From an uncultured Lachnospiraceae bacterium (lineage in GTDB: Bacteria > Bacillota > Clostridia > Lachnospirales > Lachnospiraceae): a stretch of DNA of 64,000 nucleotides. The DNA lies in NCBI GenBank assembly GCA_910578715.1, contig CAJTRL010000004.1:52598-116597 (forward strand). Direction: 5' to 3'. The notes under the pieces are model-generated. The model searched no databases. It saw nothing but the letters and a program-made list of their open reading frames with translations, and was not told where the DNA came from. This document shows, piece after piece, positions 61,352 through 64,000 of the stretch. Both the position numbers and the translations under genes were made by a program. Position 1 is the stretch's first letter. Each line of letters starts with the position of its first letter.

Positions 61352-63742
61352 TTATTTTCCCATGACCACCGTTACCTTATGTTCACTGCAATCCGTATAA
61401 GCGGGTATTTTTTCCACCTGCTTTCCATCCAGCCAGACAGCCTTTACTCCTTTTTCTACACCTGCCCTATTATCCACATGAATGTGGTAACGGCTGCCCC
61501 TCCACTCTCTCATAACATCAAATTCCTTCCAGACCGCCGGAATGCAAGGGTCCACCTCCAGTGCGTCATAATCCGGCCGTATGCCCAGCATATACCGGGT
61601 GGCCGAAAAGTAAGCCCAGCCTCCGGAGCCTGTCATAAAAGGATGACGTGCCCTGCCGAAGGCCGTGTGCTCTCTTCCTACTACGAACTGACAGTAGGAA
61701 TAAGGCTCCGCCTCCCGAATTTCAATTTTATCATTTTGATGATAAGGGCACAGGGCATCATAATACTTCATTGCCATTCCGCCCCGGCCCAGTCTGCACT
61801 CCGCCGCCCATGCCCAGGGGTTCGGATGGGAAAAGACAGAGGCGTTTTCTTTCAATCCCGGGTATACCTTTGTAATAAACCCGATATCCGGATTCGGCTT
61901 TGTGTACGCGGGCGTATTTAATAACAGCCCATAAGGCGTGTACAGATACCGGTCAACGGCGTTCATAGCCTTGACAGCCCTTTCGCCCTGCGCTGCGCCG
62001 GAGAGCACCGCCCAGACATTGGATTCCAGATGTACTCTGCCCTCCTTATCCTGTGTTGTCCCGATGCGTCTGCCGTTTTTCGTGATGCCCCGGATATACC
62101 ACTCTTCGTCCCAGAGCACATCGTCGCATACCTTTCTGACCCTCTCCGCAATCTCCGAATAGTGTTCCACATCCTCTTTTCGTCCCAAATATTCCGCCAG
62201 CGTGAGGAAGTGGGACAGCGCCCAGTAATGCAGAAAAGATACCATAGCGCTCTCTCCCCCGCCTAAATTCAGACAGTCGTTCCAGTCCGCGCGCAGTCCT
62301 CTGCATACACCGTCTTCTCCCACCTGCCCGGCGGAAAAATCCAGAATCGCCTTCAGGTGCTCATACACCGTCCCCTGTTTTCCGTCCGCGTAGGGAAGCA
62401 CCTCCTCCGCAAAATCCAGTTCTCCCGTCTCTTTGATGTATTCCACTACGGCGGCAACCAGCCACAGCGCATCGTCCGCACAGGCATCTTCCGGTCCGTG
62501 GATACGGTCTTTTTCCGATATGGGAATGACCGTGGGAGACTTAAAACCGTCTTCTTTTTTATCCGGCACAAACCACGCCGGGTCAAACAAGTGCAGTCCA
62601 TACCCCTGAGATACCAGGCCGTTCATCAGTTCCCGGATACGCTGCCTGCATTTCTCCGGATTGGAATGGGGAATTGTCATGGCATCCTGAGCCGTATCCC
62701 GATATCCCAGGCCCGTACGCCCTCCCACCTCAATAAAGGAGGCAAACCTGGAAAACATCACGTTGATTTCAGCCTGGTACAGCGTCCATGTATTAATCAG
62801 CGTATTCATGCCCTCATGAGGCGTTTTAATCTGAAGTTTTGCAAATTTATTTTCCCAGTAGTGATGAATATCCTCAAAGGCAGTATCTACCTGCGCCGGA
62901 TTGCTGAACTTTTCCCTCACTCTTTTTCCGGCCGCCCGATTTCCCTCTCCGAGCATATAGATTAACCGCTTCTCCTCACCCGGCTCCAGAATCAAATTCT
63001 TCTGCAGACTGCCGCAGTGGTTTCCGCCCTTTTCAAAAGAACCGCCGCACTTTCCCAAAATTACCGCTGCCGGATTACTTTCCGTGTGATAGAGTCCCAG
63101 AAAGGCATCCCGCATACAGTCAAATCCGTCCGGCTCAAAACTCGCTGTAAAATACTGATAACCTTCCGGCTCATAAAACAAATCTTCCTCTATAATGCCG
63201 TCCTCGTAAGAGCTGCCGGCACAGTAAAGACTCATCTGGAAATTCTGGTTGTCAATATTGATGGAGTGAAACGAAAATTCCAGATAAGAAAACAGGCTGA
63301 TGTCCCGTGCCTGTTCTCCTGTATTCCTGATTCGCACATCCCACAGCAGCACGTTTTCTCCCCGGGGGATAAACATGGTCTGGGATGCCTCCAATCCCCT
63401 GTAACGACACTCATAGACCGTATAGGACATCCCGTGACGACAGCGGTAGGATACTTCCTCGAAAGGCTTCGCCACCGGCTGCCAGGAAATACTGCAATAA
63501 TCCCCATCTGCATTGTCCCTGATATAAATATAGTAGCCCGGGCGGTCCATAGGAACGCTGTTACCGCGAAAACGGCTGATTCTGTGATACTCCGGGCTCT
63601 TATAAAATGAATACCCCCCGGCGGTATGGTTGACTACCGCCGCCATATCCTCCACCCCGAGATAATTTGTCCAGGAAGTGGGCAGAGCCACCTTCTCTAT
63701 CACATACTCCCTGTGCGCATTGTCAAAATATCCATATTGCAT
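61352..63742 (-). CDS. GH94 disaccharide phosphorylase (cellobiose/chitobiose type)
   Basis: 796 aa. N-terminal beta-sandwich with the family opening YGYFDNAHREYVIE and NHTAGGYSFYKSPEYHRISRFR. The alpha-barrel contains GGRTGLGYRDTAQDAM and the catalytic-acid Asp in RADWNDCLNL. Phosphate-binding residues lie near FMTGSGGWAYFSATRYMLG. It cleaves a beta-linked disaccharide with phosphate to sugar-1-phosphate plus free sugar. The SPEY segment resembles chitobiose phosphorylases, whereas WNDCLN resembles cellobiose phosphorylases, so the donor is unsettled. First gene of the operon with phosphomutase and YesMN. GGGAGG precedes the ATG. Confidence 0.93.
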   Translation of the reverse strand: MQYGYFDNAHREYVIEKVALPTSWTNYLGVEDMAAVVNHTAGGYSFYKSPEYHRISRFRGNSVPMDRPGYYIYIRDNADGDYCSISWQPVAKPFEEVSYRCRHGMSYTVYECRYRGLEASQTMFIPRGENVLLWDVRIRNTGEQARDISLFSYLEFSFHSINIDNQNFQMSLYCAGSSYEDGIIEEDLFYEPEGYQYFTASFEPDGFDCMRDAFLGLYHTESNPAAVILGKCGGSFEKGGNHCGSLQKNLILEPGEEKRLIYMLGEGNRAAGKRVREKFSNPAQVDTAFEDIHHYWENKFAKLQIKTPHEGMNTLINTWTLYQAEINVMFSRFASFIEVGGRTGLGYRDTAQDAMTIPHSNPEKCRQRIRELMNGLVSQGYGLHLFDPAWFVPDKKEDGFKSPTVIPISEKDRIHGPEDACADDALWLVAAVVEYIKETGELDFAEEVLPYADGKQGTVYEHLKAILDFSAGQVGEDGVCRGLRADWNDCLNLGGGESAMVSFLHYWALSHFLTLAEYLGRKEDVEHYSEIAERVRKVCDDVLWDEEWYIRGITKNGRRIGTTQDKEGRVHLESNVWAVLSGAAQGERAVKAMNAVDRYLYTPYGLLLNTPAYTKPNPDIGFITKVYPGLKENASVFSHPNPWAWAAECRLGRGGMAMKYYDALCPYHQNDKIEIREAEPYSYCQFVVGREHTAFGRARHPFMTGSGGWAYFSATRYMLGIRPDYDALEVDPCIPAVWKEFDVMREWRGSRYHIHVDNRAGVEKGVKAVWLDGKQVEKIPAYTDCSEHKVTVVMGK

Positions 63743-63777
63743 GGCAATCCTCCCTACCTCAAAATTTGAAATTTGTC

Positions 63778-63797
63778 AATATATCTCCCGATATATT
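63778..63797. promoter_or_regulatory. Dyad in the GH94 leader
   Basis: AATATATC-TCCC-GATATATT: perfect 8-bp arms about 40 bases before the GH94 ATG. Possible operator. Confidence 0.45.
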
Positions 63798-63809
63798 TTT
63801 AGTTTTACG

Positions 63810-63838
63810 TTTATATCATCATCCATAAATGTATGTAA
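63810..63838 (-). promoter_or_regulatory. Candidate promoter of the GH94 operon
   Basis: TTACAT (63833-63838), 17-base spacer, TATAAA (63810-63815) on the minus strand; the dyad at 63778-63797 lies just downstream of the start point. The rest of 63839-64000 holds no gene that I recognise; a 7+2+7 dyad is at 63928-63943. Confidence 0.45.
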
Positions 63839-64000
63839 TGACTGATACTTAATGTTTTACCGATGCATACCCATATACTTACCCTACCAGTTCTCGCTGG
63901 GTCTTCGCCCTCACATTCCTTCATTCTGCTTTATGGATAAAGCACGGGGCAGACTTGTGCTATCTTGCTGCCTCATTGGGCTGATGGAGGATTCCTCCTT

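Noticed and set aside
63839..64000. Start of an insertion element or RNA gene at the window end
   Set aside because: There is a short dyad (63928-63943) but no transposase frame, terminal repeat pair or RNA signature that I can support within the available bases.

Overview
The window reads as a chromosomal segment of a gut Clostridia species, most likely Lachnospiraceae. The reasons are near-balanced base composition, AGGAGG ribosome sites, TTGACA/TATAAT promoters, LplABC-type sugar ABC transporters, YesM/YesN two-component proteins, GPH symporters and many plant-polysaccharide glycoside hydrolases. No rRNA, tRNA, CRISPR array, prophage or complete insertion sequence was seen.

Layout. (1) 0-10.4 kb, minus strand: a pectin / rhamnogalacturonan-I locus. 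It holds a degenerate GH105-like protein, a MATE exporter, a GH43 fused to ankyrin repeats, a second GH43, a rhamnogalacturonan acetylesterase and an ABC importer. The importer has a textbook promoter with a 14-bp palindrome at its start point. (2) 10.5-14.6 kb: a chemoreceptor with an odd Lys/Glu-rich N-terminus and a beta-lactamase-fold serine hydrolase. (3) 14.7-30.8 kb: a nearly complete uronate pathway. Genes are GH28 polygalacturonase, a TIM-barrel epimerase, a DhuD/KduD-type SDR, uxaA, uxaB, a LacI regulator, uxaC, kduI, a DhuI-like RpiB-family isomerase, eda and two KDG-kinase paralogues. An AlbA_2/HTH regulator with a minisatellite linker interrupts this block. Two near-identical LacI-type operators flank the regulator. 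(4) 30.8-42.7 kb, minus strand: GPH symporter, GH43_24-like, permuted GH3, GH2 and GH78 alpha-L-rhamnosidase in one probable operon, preceded by a separately promoted GH1. (5) 42.8-46.1 kb: an operon of a second GPH symporter, a TetR and an AraC regulator.

(6) 46.4-51.2 kb: after an O6-methylguanine-DNA methyltransferase comes the most unusual locus. It has a Cys-rich peptide with eight Ala-Cys-Gly motifs (ACGX-repeat precursor), a radical SAM/SPASM enzyme, a flavin-domain/ferredoxin fusion and a nitroreductase, divergent from an HxlR regulator. It looks like an uncharacterised ribosomal-peptide (RiPP) pathway. An XRE regulator follows. (7) 51.4-57.1 kb: a small remnant, a lipoprotein, an Eis-like acetyltransferase with an in-frame amber stop, and an ABC sugar importer whose binding protein and one permease each carry a one-base frameshift in a G-run. 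(8) 57.2-63.7 kb: YesN response regulator, YesM sensor kinase, phosphohexomutase and GH94 disaccharide phosphorylase in one operon.

Working model. Oligogalacturonides and RG-I fragments enter through the first ABC system and are deacetylated and cleaved. Galacturonate then goes through UxaC/UxaB/UxaA, and unsaturated uronate through KduI or DhuI and the SDR. Both meet at 2-keto-3-deoxygluconate, which is phosphorylated by KdgK and split by Eda. The distal GH94/phosphomutase operon would handle a disaccharide by phosphorolysis under YesMN control of the adjacent, possibly broken, ABC importer.
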